A DNA stretch of 15,132 nt from G020348385 sp964580235. GTDB taxonomy: Bacteria > Acidobacteriota > Aminicenantia > Aminicenantales > Aminicenantaceae. Made by a program: the position numbers and the translations under genes. This document shows, piece after piece, positions 14,876 through 15,132 of the stretch (within the stretch, counting starts at the first letter, position 1; each line of letters begins with the position of its first letter). Location: contig CAZOJY010000091.1 in NCBI GenBank assembly GCA_964580235.1, positions 1 to 15,132 on the forward strand, read 5' to 3'. The notes under the pieces were generated by a model, which saw only the letters and a program-made list of their open reading frames with translations, was not told the DNA's origin and searched no databases.

Positions 14876-15025
14876 TCACCTGGTTTCCTTATGCAAGGTG
14901 TGTTTTCGGCAGAACCTGCAATATTTTTTCTGCTGGATTTTTTCTTGTTGTTTCTTTTTATTGCGCGTTGTGGTGTAATTACGTCGCCTGCATTTCGTGC
15001 ACTCGAGTGTAACAATATCTCTCAT
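14876..15025 (-). CDS. rpmG: 50S ribosomal protein L33 (zinc-binding form)
   Basis: L33, 49 residues, is a small 50S protein near the E site. Translation gives MRDIVTLECTKCRRRNYTTT, then a basic region, then KKYCRFCRKHTLHKETR. The four cysteines Cys9/Cys12 and Cys36/Cys39 form the zinc ribbon of the 'C+' type. Length is normal (about 49-55). The ATG has only a weak purine-rich site upstream (GAGAAAGAG), and the gene starts 36 nt after the tuf stop, so it may rely on the preceding tuf transcript. It lies in the conserved tuf-rpmG-trnW-secE-nusG order. Confidence 0.96.
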   Translation of the reverse strand: MRDIVTLECTKCRRRNYTTTRNKKKQQEKIQQKKYCRFCRKHTLHKETR

Positions 15026-15061
15026 CTCTTTCTCGCTTAAAGTACTCGGATTCTTGTTTTA

Positions 15062-15132
15062 CTATTCGATGATATTAGTGACAGAGCCGGCTCCGACCGT
15101 GCGGCCGCCCTCTCGTATCGCAAACCGCATCC
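15062..15132 (-). CDS. tuf: Elongation factor Tu, C-terminal fragment (first tuf copy)
   Basis: The last 22 codons and the stop lie in the window; the gene begins beyond position 15132. They read MRFAIREGGRTVGAGSVTNI then IE, the conserved C-terminal strand of EF-Tu domain 3. The stop is TAG. EF-Tu delivers aminoacyl-tRNA to the ribosome. This copy is in the tufB position, upstream of rpmG-trnW-secE-nusG, and is distinct from the copy that begins at 55. Whether the two genes are identical cannot be seen, because the window shows opposite ends of each. Confidence 0.95.
   Translation of the reverse strand, partial: MRFAIREGGRTVGAGSVTNIIE

Noticed and set aside
1..15132. Mobile elements, CRISPR arrays, toxin-antitoxin or defence genes
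   Set aside because: I found no transposase, integrase, spaced repeats or terminal inverted repeats; every stretch is accounted for by core genes and short gaps.

Overview
The window is a nearly gap-free block of core transcription and translation genes. Every gene I can support lies on the minus strand, so transcription runs from high to low coordinates. In transcription order it holds: the 3' end of one tuf gene (EF-Tu), rpmG (L33), tRNA-Trp(CCA), secE, nusG, rplK, rplA, rplJ, rplL, rpoB, rpoC, rpsL, rpsG, fusA, and the first 18 codons of a second tuf gene. It looks like the E. coli tufB-secE-nusG / rplKAJL-rpoBC cluster and the E. coli str operon (rpsL-rpsG-fusA-tufA) joined into one run, with a tuf gene at each end.

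The organism is a bacterium with proteobacteria-like large RNA polymerase insertions: an RpoC trigger-loop insertion (SI3 type) and RpoB insertions in the SI1 and SI2 regions. GC content is middling by eye. RpoB also carries two segments that E. coli lacks: an eight-cysteine insertion near the N-terminus and a lysine-rich insertion of about 43 residues after the rifampicin region. From memory, similar Cys-rich segments occur in RpoB of Acidobacteriota. I therefore lean weakly to Acidobacteriota (an Aminicenantia-like lineage is possible) or a deltaproteobacterial relative. This was not checked by any search.

Layout. Positions 15132-14436 carry the tuf end, L33, tRNA-Trp and SecE, with short gaps of 36 to 77 nt. 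Positions 14422-3326 carry nusG to rpoC with gaps of 20 nt or less and two overlaps (rplK/rplA 8 nt, rpoB/rpoC about 1 nt), which leaves no room for the E. coli-type L10 leader or rplL-rpoB attenuator. Positions 3325-3189 are the longest non-coding gap. It holds a consensus-like sigma-70 promoter whose spacer is an inverted repeat, followed by a hairpin with a T-tract, and then a strong ribosome binding site serving a TTG start of rpsL. Positions 3188-172 are rpsL, rpsG and fusA (fusA also starts with TTG). A 116-nt gap then leads to the second tuf with a near-perfect Shine-Dalgarno. No stretch longer than 300 bases lacks a gene.

The genes make ribosomal proteins (L33, L11, L1, L10, L12, S12, S7), elongation factors (EF-Tu, EF-G), the two large RNA polymerase subunits, NusG and the SecE translocon subunit. 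I see no mobile element, CRISPR array or defence system. The items most worth checking are the putative zinc-binding insertion in RpoB, the promoter and hairpin before rpsL, and the unusual start-codon choices in the str part.
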